DNA from: Eretmocerus hayati
Lineage: Eukaryota > Arthropoda > Insecta > Hymenoptera > Aphelinidae
Assembly (NCBI GenBank): GCA_029851415.1
Contig: CM056742.1
Coordinates: forward strand, 134,218,715 to 134,282,714
Direction of reading: 5' to 3'
Length of the DNA stretch: 64,000 nt
Shown: in pieces, positions 1 through 12,649 of the stretch
Numbering within the stretch: position 1 is the stretch's first letter
Layout of the letters: each line of letters begins with the position of its first letter
Notes under the pieces: model-generated
What the model saw: the letters and a program-made list of their open reading frames with translations, nothing else
Databases searched by the model: none
Told to the model about the DNA's origin: nothing
Made by a program: the position numbers and the translations under genes

Positions 1-642
1 AAAAATGCTCTCAAGTTACATACATTAGCCATCCAAGTGGGCTTGGGATGCAGTTCTCAATTTAATCAATTAGAATTTTCTCCCGTAGTACCATTGAAAA
101 TTTTGGAACTAAATTTAGAAGATCAAATTGGACCGAATCTTACTTCCGCTATTTGTAGACTCGAGAATTTAACAAGCTTGAGCTTGAGAGGAACTGCTCT
201 GAACGACGCTCAATTAAATAAGATTGTGCTGGGTTGTGCAAAATTGGTTCGATTAAATCTTGGCAGAAATGATGACCTCACAGATATGATTTTTCAAAGT
301 ATAAATTCCCTATCAAAGCTAAAAGTTCTCAGCCTTACTGCGATGAATAATTTGACAGATGCAGAAATTCAAAAATTGTTCAATAATTTACGAAAGTTGG
401 ATGTTTCATTAACTAATTTCTCAGCAAGCGCGATTTTATCAGTCATAAAAAATTTGCAATGTCTAGAGCTCCTCATGGTTTGTTGTTGCAAACAGCTGAA
501 AACTTGTTTTGTTAAGAGTGCTATTGATATTGTAAAACAGAGAGACAATAAAATTCCATTAAAAATTGAAGCATTTGGCACATACATCGATGTGGGACAA
601 GTAGAGGATATGAGCTCATTGGTTAAAGCAATTTCACGCTAG
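1..642 (+). CDS. Leucine-rich-repeat protein (F-box/LRR-like), 5'-truncated by window edge
   Basis: The reading frame is open from base 1 to the TAG at 640-642, so the visible start at 37 (GTG) is not a start; the exon or gene begins outside the window. About 213 residues are visible. They carry at least four LRR units of the cysteine-containing/RNI type, seen as LNLEDQIG, LTSLSLRGTALND, LVRLNLGRNDDLTD, LKVLSLTAMNNLTDAEI and LRKLDVSLTNFSASAI, followed by a non-repeat C-terminal tail ending AISR. LRRs with an LTD/LND step between strands are typical of F-box/LRR substrate receptors of SCF ubiquitin ligases, but the F-box would lie upstream and is not seen. An AATAAA-type signal follows near 800. 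No membrane segment or signal is visible in this part. It is the only convincing host gene in the window. Confidence 0.8.
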   Translation, partial: KNALKLHTLAIQVGLGCSSQFNQLEFSPVVPLKILELNLEDQIGPNLTSAICRLENLTSLSLRGTALNDAQLNKIVLGCAKLVRLNLGRNDDLTDMIFQSINSLSKLKVLSLTAMNNLTDAEIQKLFNNLRKLDVSLTNFSASAILSVIKNLQCLELLMVCCCKQLKTCFVKSAIDIVKQRDNKIPLKIEAFGTYIDVGQVEDMSSLVKAISR

Positions 643-1346
643 AAATTTATTAAAAACGACCGTTAAAAACAATACATATTGATTTGTTTTGAGCATTTAA
701 AAATATCCTAAGTTGAACTCGCGATCGTGTCGCAACTTTTCCATGCAACGAGTACTATTAATATTATCAGGTCATTTAGAGAACTTGTGCTCGATATCAA
801 TAAATAAAACCTTGGATTCGACCGATGATTGGCTCATCAAAATTCATTTATCATCGCAGGAGAGCAAACGTGAAAAATCTTTCTTGAATAGGATCATAAG
901 ATCAAATAAATAGAAAAAAAAAAGAAGGAAGAGTGAGAGGAGTTTTACTGGTGTGTTCAAGCCATATGTGAGACTGGACCATTTATTAGTTTTGGTTCAA
1001 CTGTAAGGGCAAATCTGATTTTTTGAGTGACTTTCAGCTTTGTAAATATTCTGTAAATATTTATAAATTTGAGTTATGTTCTCTTGAATCATGTAGGAAA
1101 TATCAGAATCTATTGTATCTGTACAAAATTCTAAGAAACTATGTCAACTCAAACAAAGTTTTGGGCGAAGTTGGTAAACATACGTGTACCTAGTATGAGA
1201 TGGTGACTCCAGATTTCAGTCTTCATCGATCAAAGAAATTGTAATCATGCAACCCCACTGCGCAGAGTGTGTGATTTATCTAAAATATGTGTAATAACCT
1301 TGATTTTTTTCTCTACTCCCGTATGTATGGTCAAAGAAATAGTACA
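643..1346. other. 3' flank of LRR gene, no further gene seen
   Basis: AT-rich sequence with AATAAA-like hexamers near 800 and 905 that could serve as polyadenylation signals for the LRR gene. A short frame at 713-913 has no recognisable features and I do not call it. Confidence 0.5.
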
Positions 1347-1470
1347 TTTCGATACAAGGGTGTAAAAACTGTTTTTCGCGTCCGAGTGATGGGTTTCCGG
1401 CCCGAACCGCATGGGAGGGTCGGAATCATCACGAGGATGCAAAAAATAGGTGTTACTCTTGTGTATCGAA
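1347..1470. repeat. Small imperfect foldback element
   Basis: The left arm, starting TTTCGATACAAGGGTGTA, is imperfectly complementary to the right arm ending TGTATCGAA; matching continues inward through the GTGATG/CATCAC and CCGGCCC/GAGGGTCGG segments. Length and structure are those of a non-autonomous hairpin element. No target duplication was recognised. Confidence 0.55.
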
Positions 1471-1540
1471 TTATATACGTTTCGATAAAACTGTGAGTAA
1501 AAGTCGCCAAACTGTGCGCAAAGTACACTTTTACGCTCAC

Positions 1541-1851
1541 AAGGAGTAGTCCAACCTTGCGGGTCCTAGATTTGTCTCAAACTCTGGGAATCATCTCCTT
1601 TTGGTAAAAAATGAAGGTATCTTGAAGGATTTGATCCCATGGGACTCCTACCCTGAGATATGGCGATGGAGATTACAGCATTGGTAGTATATCTATGTGT
1701 ACGACTTCTCAACATGGGTCTATATGGCCCCATATCTCAGGTTAGGAGTCCCATAGGATTAAATCCCTTAGATACCTCCATTTTATAAAAAAATAAAATA
1801 ATTCCCGAAGTTTGGGACGAATCCATGACCCACAAGGTTGGACCTCTCCTT
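1541..1851. mobile_element. MITE-like foldback element, ~310 bp
   Basis: Two arms of roughly 115 bp face each other. The left arm begins AAGGAGTAGTCCAACCTTG and the right arm ends CAAGGTTGGACCTCTCCTT. Inner blocks also pair, such as TGGGACTCCTA with TAGGAGTCCCA and GAGATATGG with CCATATCTC. There is no coding capacity. A clear target duplication was not found, so the superfamily is unknown. Confidence 0.7.
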
Positions 1852-3027
1852 ATCAGTGTATCAAAATGTGCAAAAGAAAAGATTTGGTTTATGCTTGATA
1901 AACGCTGTTTTCTGTTCATCTCCTTATTTAAGCTCTATATTCACAAGCTAATTAATTATAGGAATTATGATTATTATCTTATTATACGTTGGTTTCAATA
2001 TGACCTGTTATTAACCTCATCACCAATATATCTATAATTGATTAGAACCCTGTAAAGGTCCTCAGAACTGTGCATTTCCAATAAGGAAAAAAGAAATTTC
2101 TATCGTTACAAAATATTCCCAGTAAAATTTTTCAAGTAGAAAATGTAAAATCAACGCAATAAAATGTTTGAAAGAAATTTCCATAAATTTTATTAACATT
2201 CCCGAGATACTACAGAAATGTTTGAGTTCCAGCAAAACGGGCAAATAAAACGTAAAAGTATCAGGTAGAAGAAGTGATCCAACTGAAAAACCTTTAAAAT
2301 CGATCCCTCCGGGAATATAATAGGAATAATAGGATCTCGCAAAGAATCTACTCGATACCAAACCAACTTGCAAACACGCTTGCACGACCATACGACTTCT
2401 GGTAAAATTAATATGAATCAAATCAACGTAATACGGCACATTTACGGCTCATTGTAATATTCAGAGAAAAGGCAATAATACTTGAAGAAATGCGAGCAAT
2501 AAGTACGTGAGCTATCATTTGTACATTTCTTCGACTCTTGTTTCATTTTTCGCCGCCTATGCAAATTTAATGAGGTAATGCTTTCTTATCTCAGTGATTC
2601 TGATACATTATACCGATTGCATGACGAATTCGAAGCAGGATATAGTGCCTTCATCTTATACTTATTCTCATATCGTTCAATTATACCGAGAAAAGGGTGG
2701 CTTTGGCTCATGTGACTTTTGCGAAGACTCAGATCTATACACGTGCTCTCGAATATACTGTGCTTTTTATGAAATCACATATCGTATCGAATACCCCGTG
2801 TGAAGGGTGCAATATTACATGTCTTGTAAACGATTTGTCTCGTCATTGATTTATTTAGACGCTGACCGCATGAAAGATATATATCTGCGACAAGAAATGA
2901 TGAATCGACACATACATGAGATAGATGAAATTTTATTAGCATTCAAACGCTTTTTGTAGTAGATATATAAGTATGAAATTGATTATGGAAATGGCAACTA
3001 CTGCTATCCCTATTGAAAAAAAAAACT
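1852..3027. other. No gene supported
   Basis: AT-rich non-coding sequence. A 125-codon frame on the minus strand (2062-2439) is hydrophobic and begins at GTG; its composition follows from AT-richness and I cannot tie it to a family. Confidence 0.4.
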
Positions 3028-3510
3028 TGTAATGGACAATTTACATCACGATGTCTGGTGTGATGAACATCACGATGAACATTGTAATGAATCCCAATAA
3101 CTTTGTAATGTTTTTTGTGATGCTCAGGTCATGACAAGAAACTTGTAATTTCAACTCAGCACTAATTTCTGCAATGACTTGCCAATGAATTTGCGATGTT
3201 TTCTTGTGATTCTCAGGTTATGACGAGAAATTTGTGATGTCAATCCAGTACTGTTTTCTATGATGACGTGAAAATAAATTTGCATTATGATGTTCGGGTC
3301 GTGACGGGAAACTTGTGATGCCAATTCAGCACTATTTTCTGTGAGAACGGGAACATCACAAAACAACTACATCACAAATTCATTGTCCAGTCATTACAGA
3401 AATAAAGTTTCTTGTCATGGCCTGAACAATAACAGAGTTATTGAAATTCATTACAATGCTCATAGTGATTTGATGTCCATCACACGAAACATCGTGTGTG
3501 CAATATGGTA
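3028..3510. mobile_element. Foldback element with three internal ~85-bp tandem repeats
   Basis: Outer arms are inverted: the left has GGACAATTTACATCACGATG and later GAACATTGTAATGAAT, while the right has ATTCATTACAATGCTC and CATCACACGAAACATCGTG. Between them lie three diverged direct repeats starting at about 3126, 3214 and 3296 (CAGGTCATGACAAGAAACTT and variants), each containing a CAGCACTA/CAGTACT-TTTCT block. Spacing is 88 and 82 bp. It is non-coding and likely a non-autonomous transposon with expanded subterminal repeats. Confidence 0.6.
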
Positions 3511-5699
3511 TTATGAGTGCTGAATGATGAACGTATCAATTATCCTAAATAGTTTTTCATCAGTGCTGAGTTAACGACCTTCTTCATGCCAGGCTATTAA
3601 TTATCTGATGAAATGGCCCTTTTCGAGGCGCGAAATATTTTGGTCTAACGCAATCCTTGAAAATGGGATTTTCAACAAACACGGCATTCTTTATGTCTTT
3701 TTCGTCTTAGTTCTTACAAAACTCTAGGCTTTTTATGAATTCCGCCGATGAGATCCTTGCATACGCCAAGTAGAATTTGAACTTGCAGTAGGACTCAAAC
3801 CCAAGCTTAAAGAATACAGATAACTTGGAAATGATGCCCCAAGCGTTGTTTCGCATCCCACCCAAGTCACGACTGATGTGTCACACATCGTGCGAGGCAT
3901 TTCGATGCAATACAATTTTCGATATCTCGTACCTTGCTTCACCAGTCAAATCGATTTTATTTCGGTTCTCCAACGACGATGTACATGTAACAAAAATTCT
4001 GGCGCGTGGCAAAAGACTAAAGAGAAAAATCTGCGGGCCCCAGGGTCCAACTCGAGGGTCCAGGTGCAGCTTTGCAAGCACGCACATATCATTGCCCGCA
4101 TTGATATACCCGGAGGCTGTGACGACATTGCAACGGTTTCTAACGCGAGTATGTTTTTTTCTCTTCCCAATTTATATACCTGCGAGCTGCTTCATACTTA
4201 TAATCCTCGTTATAGTCTCTATTACTGAGTGAGAAACGCAAGTTTGACAAGAGCAGTACCAAGTATAGCTAGCTTAGAGTTATACTTGCGCGCAGGCCAA
4301 TGCACATGACGCGTCTGATCGATTTTTGAGAGAGGGATTCCGCCGCAAGCAAAGGAAGGCCCTTTTCGCTCCTTTCATTGGCGAAATCAGCGTCGTTGGC
4401 CGCACTATAGTCTATCTAGAGAGTATATATGAGCAACGAGTATAAATGCGGCCGATGCGCGGCATTGTTCGCGCGCCCGAGATGTCTCGCATCGCGAGCG
4501 CTTTTGTGATGATGAGCACGACGAAAGCTGCTGATTCTAGACTGCCTCGAGCGTATCTAAGGGCAAAGTTTACGGGTTGACGTGGACTTATACAGAGTAT
4601 CAAAGTCTGCGATTCGTCCTCCCGATACGGATTCTCAATTTTAGCCTCGAAAGCCGACTTATTCGAGTTGGGGAAAATGATTACCGTCACAAAACGAGAG
4701 CTGAGCTTTGTAGCCCTGATGAGGGTAAAAACTGGTTACGCTGAGCTTGAGTCTATAGCCCGTTTATCATGAAATCTGTAAAGTAAATTTTCGTCATTCG
4801 AGAATGAAAATGATGATTTCAGAAGGTATTGGCAAGATTTTATCAGCCTTTCTGAGATTTTTAAAAAAATTCTCTGACAGATTGTTTCACATCTAACAGT
4901 ACGAGTGAAAACGCTGTATTCTTCGGCAAAATGTTATCAATTTTAATCCTTCTACTGTCAAAAATTGGCCATTTTACACTTATTTATTGCACGAGATGGA
5001 ACAGTACTTTTACTAGCAAATGTTGAGTCATAACTATCTCAAAATAAAACAATTAACAGTAATACTTCATCAATAAGAAGTGATACACTAGTGCGAAGAT
5101 TTACATTTGTATTACTATTGTAAGTTCGAAAAATCTCAGGAAAAATGGCAATGAACTCTGTGGATCAGTTTCACGATTTGATCACGAATTCCAAGAGAGT
5201 AAGATTGATGACTATTTCCGAAATAAGGGCTTCGTAGATCAAATGATTGATTGTGTTCGCTGAAAAGCCCATTTATCCTTTCCTATACAATTATCACGCC
5301 CTGAAGGTCTGCGATAATCCATCAGATCAGGGCTAGATAAAACTTGAAATTCCAAGTGCAAATCTTGCAATCTTGATCAGTAAAGGGGCGGAAGCAAGCC
5401 GAGGGTTAGCCACGAGGCGCAAACATTTAGCGAAGCTAATAGTCCACTGGCGCGTTGCTCACGCGCTCGCGATATCTTTCTTGAGATATATATATACGCG
5501 AGGCCAATTGAGTCGTATGTATGTGTGGCCGCAGCTCCCGCGGAGAAAATTGAAAAATGACAAAATTACAGAGCTTTTACCAAGTCAGATAAGAATCGTA
5601 AGAACTGCTATATAACACATAATACCGTAGAGGGAGAAACGGGGAAAAAAGGAAGGTGGCTCCGGCAAACGTATAAGTTTAACATGTACATACACGTAT
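3511..5699. other. No gene supported
   Basis: Several overlapping short frames on both strands (around 3733-4232 and 4412-4690) look like chance frames in a slightly GC-richer stretch. No domain, splice structure or repeat was recognised. The right edge is the target site of the DNA transposon (TAT at 5697-5699). Confidence 0.4.
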
Positions 5700-6464
5700 T
5701 AGTCTGGGCGCCCACCGAGGCTCCCGTGGCCAACTCAATTCCCCCGGAAAATCTTAACGTTATTTTATGTATTTCGATGCGCTGAATCGATTTTTCGAGG
5801 TCGCTTTCCCGAATTCCGAACACCTTTTTTGTTATTAACAATTTTGTGTGCAAAATTGCGGTTTTTTGCCGATATCTCGAGTTATATGCATTTCCCGGGA
5901 AAGCTTCATCGGATCAAAGTTGTAGATCGTGGACTTTCCCACAAAAAAGGTCCTCACAAGTTTCCTGGGAAATGAAAACTCCGCCCAGAAAGTGCGCGAA
6001 AAGCGCTCGGCGCGGTTAACATGCGTTTAAATGGGGCCGTCAACAGTGCGCTGTTGGATGCACCGCCGTTTCGACAGTTTTCATTTTCTGGCAAAGCGAC
6101 CAGGCTCATGTTATAGAGGAAGAATTCTTCTTTGATATGGTATAGATTAGATATAAAAGGAATCGAATACCTTCGAACTTTTCACAGGACGAAAAAAAAA
6201 TCGACCGTTGGCCTTGTAGACTTTCTAAAGCAAGTGCGCGTATACTGTGCGCGCGCGCGTGTGTGTGTGTGTGTGTGAGCGACAAGCTATAATCTCATTC
6301 TCTCGCATCTGAAACCGCTGTGTCGACTCTCAGCATGACTATATAGACTACACTCTGCATTTTCATCAATTAACAATTTTCATTTGTCATTAACAATTCT
6401 AATAACGAGTTACTTGGCTTTTTGGCATCATCAATCGTCACACGCGTTCAAGGATATCAAAACC
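5700..6464 (+). repeat. Left terminal inverted repeat of the Academ-like transposon
   Basis: Matches the reverse complement of 12650-13415 over its whole length. The few differences noticed include ATCTTAACG versus ATCTTTACG, GGACTTTCCC versus GGAATTTCCC, and a 2-bp indel in GCTATAATC versus GCTAATC. It contains a (TG)n/(GC)n microsatellite near 6243-6278. Confidence 0.9.
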
Positions 6465-6985
6465 GTATTCACAAATTAAGTGATTTGTCCTGCTGAAATC
6501 CCACCAAATTTTCCGTGGAAAATTGAAGTTATATGCAAAAATGTGTAGAAGATGCCATAATTTGGATGGCGCGGGCGGGATATTCGAAAAGATACATGGT
6601 CGTTATGCTTTTGTTACCCGGTTGATCTTGATAACTAATATATTTTCGGACATGTAAGACAATGCAACTCTGCGCATGATTTTGGTAAAAGTATCCAACT
6701 TTTAGCGTAGTTTAATCAAGAAGCCGAACAGACTGAAAGCGCAACTGCAATTTATCTACACCCATAGCGTCGGCTACGATTATACGGGTATTTTCGTTTG
6801 TCTGATTGACAGAACGTTGGAGTTCAATGAATTCGTGACTGTATTTCGTCTCACGTCAAAAAAAATTTGGCTACGCATCTATGAAAAGTGCAATGAATTG
6901 TGGACGAGTCAAGGTAATTAAAAAAATAGATTGTGAATCTCACCTAGGTGGTTGGTATTTTCTCCACATAATGTTCCAAAATGCA
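6465..6985. other. Non-coding interior of the DNA transposon, 3' of its gene
   Basis: AT-rich sequence between the left TIR and the transposase-like gene stop codon. It should hold the 3' UTR and polyadenylation region of the minus-strand gene; I cannot place the cleavage site. Confidence 0.5.
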
Positions 6986-9900
6986 TCACAAAATGTTCTT
7001 ACAAGAATCTAGTGATTTACATGAGCAGAAAGATATGCAAGGTAATCCTAACGATCTACAAGTACAAAGTTTAGTCGAACATTTTAAGCAAGTGCAATTT
7101 GGAGTGAGTTCATGAACTGGAGGAAATAACGACTTGACTTTTCTTGGGTAGAATTCACCATCGTCCCCTGCATAACCAAATTCGAGTGGGTTCAGACAAA
7201 TATGGTTCTCTCGAAGTATATTAATCTGTTCATAGGTAACAAAAAATGCTCTCAATATATGGTATCTTATGGATTCACTCGTTGGTGGAAGATCTTGAAT
7301 AGAGACCACATTTCCAAAGTGATAAAGATGATAACGAAGCTCATCGAAAGTTGAGCAAGGGCTATTTTTCTTGAGAACTCGGACCAGATATTCCTCTGCG
7401 TGCTGAAGAGAACTTGCAACCTCTGATTCTAATAATCCTATGGAAGTTCAAGAGAGTATTACAATGTAAAATACGGTTCCATCTCAACTCAATTCATGGC
7501 CCTTAAGCTGACTGCTTAGAATAAGTGAGGCATACCTTGGGCAAACGTTGCCAAATGAGCGTCAGGACTAGCTTCCAGAGCTCCACGTTTAGTTCCAACT
7601 TTGCTGGTGTAGTCTGCACCGGTCAAGTGGTGTAAGGGCACAAGTACTGAACAAAGTTTACGGCCACATTTTATGGCTAAATCATGAAGTGCCAGATACC
7701 TTTTCTTTGCACCAGCTCCAATTGTCATCCAAATCTCCTAAAATATAATATGATCGTGAGATGGCACATTTTCATTAGACCGAATTGAATCGATAGAAAC
7801 AATCACCTTCAAACCCTGCTCTTCGAATGTAGACCAATAATGTAGTAGTAAAACTACAATGTCAGTGTCGGACGATTTGACCAGAATTTTTTCAACACCC
7901 AACGAACATGCATGAAACACATGCAAGATCAGTCTTGAATCAGCCTCTTCGATACGATTATTCTGTAGAATCTTCAGATCAGAATCGTTCAAAGATTCAC
8001 TGGGCAAATCCATCGTGGCACTGCATATTACCTGTACTCCTGGCCAAATTTCTTCAGCTTTTGCCAAGCAGTAGTTGCGAAGAAAGGCTTGTAACTTCAT
8101 TTTATTGCCGCTTGACCCCCAGAAAAGGTCACCTTGTTTTGGACACGGTACCAACTCATCGATTATTTGAATATCTATAGCTCCTTTTTGATATCGATCT
8201 AATCTTTCTCCTGTTTTCAAGGACTTTTCGTTGTATGAATCAAATATGAGATCAATCCTTGTCACTCCTCTATTGGAAAAATGAGAGATCCTCTTACAAA
8301 AAGCCTCAGAAAAATCTTTGAATGTTCTCATCTCTTTCAATTTCAACTGTCGGCATTGTAACATTACATCGACCATGAGAGAGAATCCGTCCAAATTCGG
8401 ACATTCTTGAAAATTCTCTACTTTGAAATTTTTCTCTAATACTTTGATAAGATCACTCTTGGATTTATATTTCTTCATTGACCCATCTCGGTCGAACAGT
8501 AAGTCTTCGTGGGTTAATTTGAATGAAAATAGTCTGCGAAGATCATAGTTCCTCTCTTTGGCAATCTCCAGGATCTTGTGTGCTGCCTTAATTTCTTTCT
8601 CATTCTTCGATTTAGATTGAGGTCTTGAATTTCCTTTGGCAAGAGATGTTAGATTTGGAAGACCGAACCTGGATATCGGATCAGAGATGCTCATAGATTT
8701 GTCAATGAATCTCTTGTGGCAAAAATCTTCCCAATATTCACAGGCGTTGTTGAAAATATTCAAAAGTTGTTCTGTCGCTTTGGTGGTGGCTAACTCTTTA
8801 GTAGCGATGTTGATGAGGGGATGGGTGCCCTCTTTGAATGGATTGCTGTTATGGGAGTTGATATACACTATGATGTTCATGACCTCTCTTTCTGTGCGCT
8901 GTGAGACTGTTGGACTGGACTCATGATGGACTCGAAGCTCATCATTTTCAGTTTTTGTATTTGTGATGGTCCGATAATAGTTGTTAATAGCTTGAATTTC
9001 ATGGAAAATCAAATTCCAAGATGTCATATAATTTTTGTTTCTTGTGCAACCAATAGCACCTGCTTTGCCTTTTAGAGCCAGAATGTGAGAAGATTCCAAT
9101 CCATGGTCATAGCCAACAGATGTGAAGGGGGTGTTATTTCTTTTATTGACAAATTTGCCCGATTTGAACTCCTTATACACTTCTGGTGCATACTGTTGCA
9201 ACGTCGATATATCATGATAATAAAGAGGCAACCAACGTGAATAGTTCGTTCGATCGAAAATGAGGAAGATTGGAAGACATAGTTTAACACAGTGAGCATA
9301 CAAGTCCCAATTAGCCGAGCGATCAGCGCGAGTCAAGTTTTTTAGCAACCTATGCAGCCTCAAGAAGTTATCCCAGTACTTGAATGCTGGTGACTGCTCT
9401 CGTCGGATTGAAATAAATTTCTGGAAATCTTGCAACAAGCCACCAGCATTATTGACGAAAATTTCATGTAAGGACTTACATTCAGACGTATTTCCCTCAG
9501 TGAATGCATCTTGAAGAGCTTGGATTGTAGAGAGCTCATCTTCATATTTACTTGGATCATTATCCTTGAAAAAAGCTTCTATTTGAAGTCGCGTTAAAGC
9601 TTCTGCAAGCAAATCAAAACCTTTCATTGCCCGTGCATAGTCCGATCCGCCCAAAACATGTTCTACTGCGTTCACTCCAAACGATTCAGTCTCTACTAAG
9701 ATGTGATTTGCTCCACTCTCAGAAAGGTATTTCCCAATGCAAGATTGCAACACTTTTGCCATGTGCAAGCTTCCAAGGATGAAGATCAATCTGCCGAACT
9801 TTTCTGGCATTTGTAACTGAATGTGACGAGCGATACGATAAACACCTTCATCGCAAGTAATGGGTAAATGCTGTTGATCCAATTGATGCAAGATGTCCAC

Positions 9901-11829
9901 GAAATTACACATAGCTGTGTACACTGTTGAATATTCAGTAACCGGATGTGGCAATATTGGCAGAAACGCGGTTGTTTGAAGTTTCTGATTATCATCGTAA
10001 ACCACAGAGAAGTATGCCGACCAAGATGGCACCGTCTGAAGTCGCTCAGATTCGGAATTTTCCCCATCACGTTGGCTTACGACAAGTGCACCATCATCGA
10101 CCGACATACGACTTAGATTCCAAGTGAAATCATCACTATTCAGCTGATCAAACATTTCTGGAGTAATAAGAACATCTATCTGGAAATCAGGTGGGAGAGT
10201 TATTTTCCCAGGAGGCTTATGGAACGTTTTCAACTCCTGGCAAGATAGGTTCACATCGAATGATCTCGATCGCTGGTTCACTGAAGTTTCGGAAATACGT
10301 GGTTTGCGTTGAATGTCATTTGAGCGTTCTTGGAATCCCACTGAGACTGTATCGTGTGTTGAATACATTCCCGATGTGATCCATTCATTCCAATCGAAAT
10401 TATCGAAAGCTAGTACAGTGAATATAAATCTTTTCAAGTGGTTAGGTAATGGGATGCCTCGTGCATTCAATTCAAGTGTGTAAAGAGCCAAACCATTCCT
10501 AATCCTTAAAATTTCGTCATAAGATATACTCAATCCTAAGTGGTTTAGACTATCGATAAGGGTCTTACTTTTGCACGTAGCATGCAAAGCGATTCCATTC
10601 ATGACTTGTAAAGGAGTTTTCTCCCGACCATTCTTCAGAATGAAAAACATTGTTTGAAATAATGATTTGATTTTCAACTTTTTGCGATCAAGCGCTTCTT
10701 GACTAGTTCCGTGAGGTACAATCTCATCATCACATAGCTTATTCTCAGGTATATTGAACATTCCACTGAAAAGAGCAACCATCCCATCTGGGATTGAGGT
10801 GTTCTCGTAGGAATGTTGAAGATCCGCAACGTCGTTAAATCGGTCTTCCAGACCAAAATCAACTTCTCGCATCAATTCTCTGACTAGAATTCCACTTTCC
10901 TTCAATATATTTTTTGGATGTAGACGCTCTACCACCTTGTCAAGTGAAACTTCAGAGCTATAGAAGAGAGCACTTTTATTCTTATTCGAAGGAGTAGAAT
11001 ACTCAATACTCTCCCCGAATGTATTGATTAAATATTGCTTTATGTCCCTGTTTCGCACGACTTTTCCAGACGAAAGAAGTTGATTCACCTGATCTCGAAT
11101 TCCGGATAATGTGGAAACTTTACCCTTATCCAGCATTGATACAATACCGTTGACAATAAAAGCGATCGCTTCTGTAGACGTGAGAGCAGGGCTTCTCACA
11201 TCATTAGTATCCATAGCTATATCAATCTGTGCGTTCGCTGCATCATTTGCAACTTTTTCATGAGTCTCACTTTGGTACTCATAATCACGCATGCAGTATT
11301 TGTGGTAATATATATCAGCTGCAAACACACCTGGCACATCCAGCACATGTGAAGTCCGAACAAAAACATTATCTTGTCTTCGCCTGGTCAAATCAAAAAA
11401 ACGTTGGGCCCGTTTTTGTTCACTGATACGAAAGAGTTTTCGATCTTTGGAATGATATGGTGACCCACAAAACACACACTTTTTTCTATTTTCAACCACA
11501 CTAGGTACACTAACTTTCGAGCGCGTTACTTTTTCAGTAGCGCAAGCTCTCTTCGAGTTTTGATTCGTTGAATTACTATCCTCAACAACTGGACACACTG
11601 GAGTTTTTTGTTTATGCTGCACTTGAAGCACTTTACTTGCATGAGTGTATTGCTTGTAACAATCACTCGACAAGTGATATGAAAAAAGTTCATCTGATTT
11701 CAACAGTTTAAGCTTCTCTAGGATCGAATCTCTACGGATATTTGCAGCCCATCGTACTTTGGCGCAACCAGATACCGTTTTCGTTAATTTTTTACCTCTT
11801 TCGCAGAAAATACAAGTAGATTCGAACAT
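6986..11829 (-). CDS. Three-exon transposon protein with Cys-rich modules, PIN/XPG-like nuclease motif and CXC-type C-terminus
   Basis: Exons on the minus strand: 11829-7807, 7737-7536, 7437-6986; introns 7806-7738 (AAG|GTGATT to TTTTAG|GAG, 69 nt) and 7535-7438 (CAAG|GTATGC to CCATAG|GAT, 98 nt). Splicing keeps one frame and gives 1558 aa from ATG 11829. The open frame extends upstream, but only TTG is available there. The N-terminus has two similar Cys/His modules (CIFC to H-x4-C, about residues 6-57; CVFC to YHKYC, about 118-179). Near the end are IFDSY (D about 1197), EEADSR (about 1294) and SSDTD (about 1319), spaced as in PIN/XPG-like nucleases. Exon 2 has a LTGADYTS motif matching the common LTGCDTTS of this transposon-borne family. 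Exon 3 ends in a Cys cluster (CTCLKC, CTCRSLGLPC, CSC) resembling tesmin/TSO1 CXC domains. It probably acts in nuclear transposition. No frameshift or unexplained stop was seen. Confidence 0.8.
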
Positions 11830-12649
11830 GATGAGAGCTGGTTCACTCAAGAATCGCGATTTTGTCGTAGGTGCTCCGACGAAATTTTGTACAAGACTGC
11901 CGCATATTACGTGGCTTTCTGCTCTCCGAAGGCAAGAGCTGTTGAGGGTGGAGGGATCAAGAACATATTTTCTAACAATATCATGCTCTCATTGGTTGAT
12001 CGAAAGGGAAATGTTCGAGAACAGTGGCCTGTAGAAAGAGTTTTTTGAGATCATAAACTACGAGGCTTGTCCCGCGAGAGCGCCGCAAACGCACCGATTC
12101 TGCTCATAAACTCGAGCAAAAAAAATTCTCGTCAGGCTCGTAAACGCCTTGCTTTGGCGACACACATTTCATGAATGGAAAAATCCCATTGATTCGTCGA
12201 GCTACTCATTCGCTTCACTAAAAATGCTGGAAGAGAGAACTTGTTGGATTTTTAGTTATTTCAAAAATTGTCGTCATTGTACGCGTGTGAATCTAGGGAA
12301 GACCAAGATGGGTCACAGCTCATGGCATTGCTGTTGCTCAATCATATCAGCAGACTTCTTATAGAAAATGGGACTGAATGGAGAAGATTGCAGAAGATTT
12401 TTGAACACCGATTCAGAACTGAAATATTTTGAGAAGGCCCAAGGAGGGAACATTGATTGTTATAAAAATGATCTACGACTTCTCTTTAACGGCTGGAAAA
12501 CCGAGTAACTTGAGATCAGAACCTCTTTGCGTACCGAGGTTACGATTATTAATCGAAAAAGCTCACTTCCGAAACCATGAAAGTAATTCTAGATTCTCAT
12601 GAACATGATGATCAACCATAAATAATGTATTCGGTGGAAAGAGCAAAGA
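11830..12649. other. 5' non-coding interior of the DNA transposon
   Basis: Lies upstream of the minus-strand transposon gene and before the right TIR, so it is the expected promoter and 5' UTR. No TATA box or other element could be assigned with confidence. Confidence 0.45.

Noticed and set aside
2062..2439. Hydrophobic 125-codon frame, possible chemoreceptor exon
   Set aside because: Begins at GTG, no conserved receptor motif, and composition follows AT-rich sequence.
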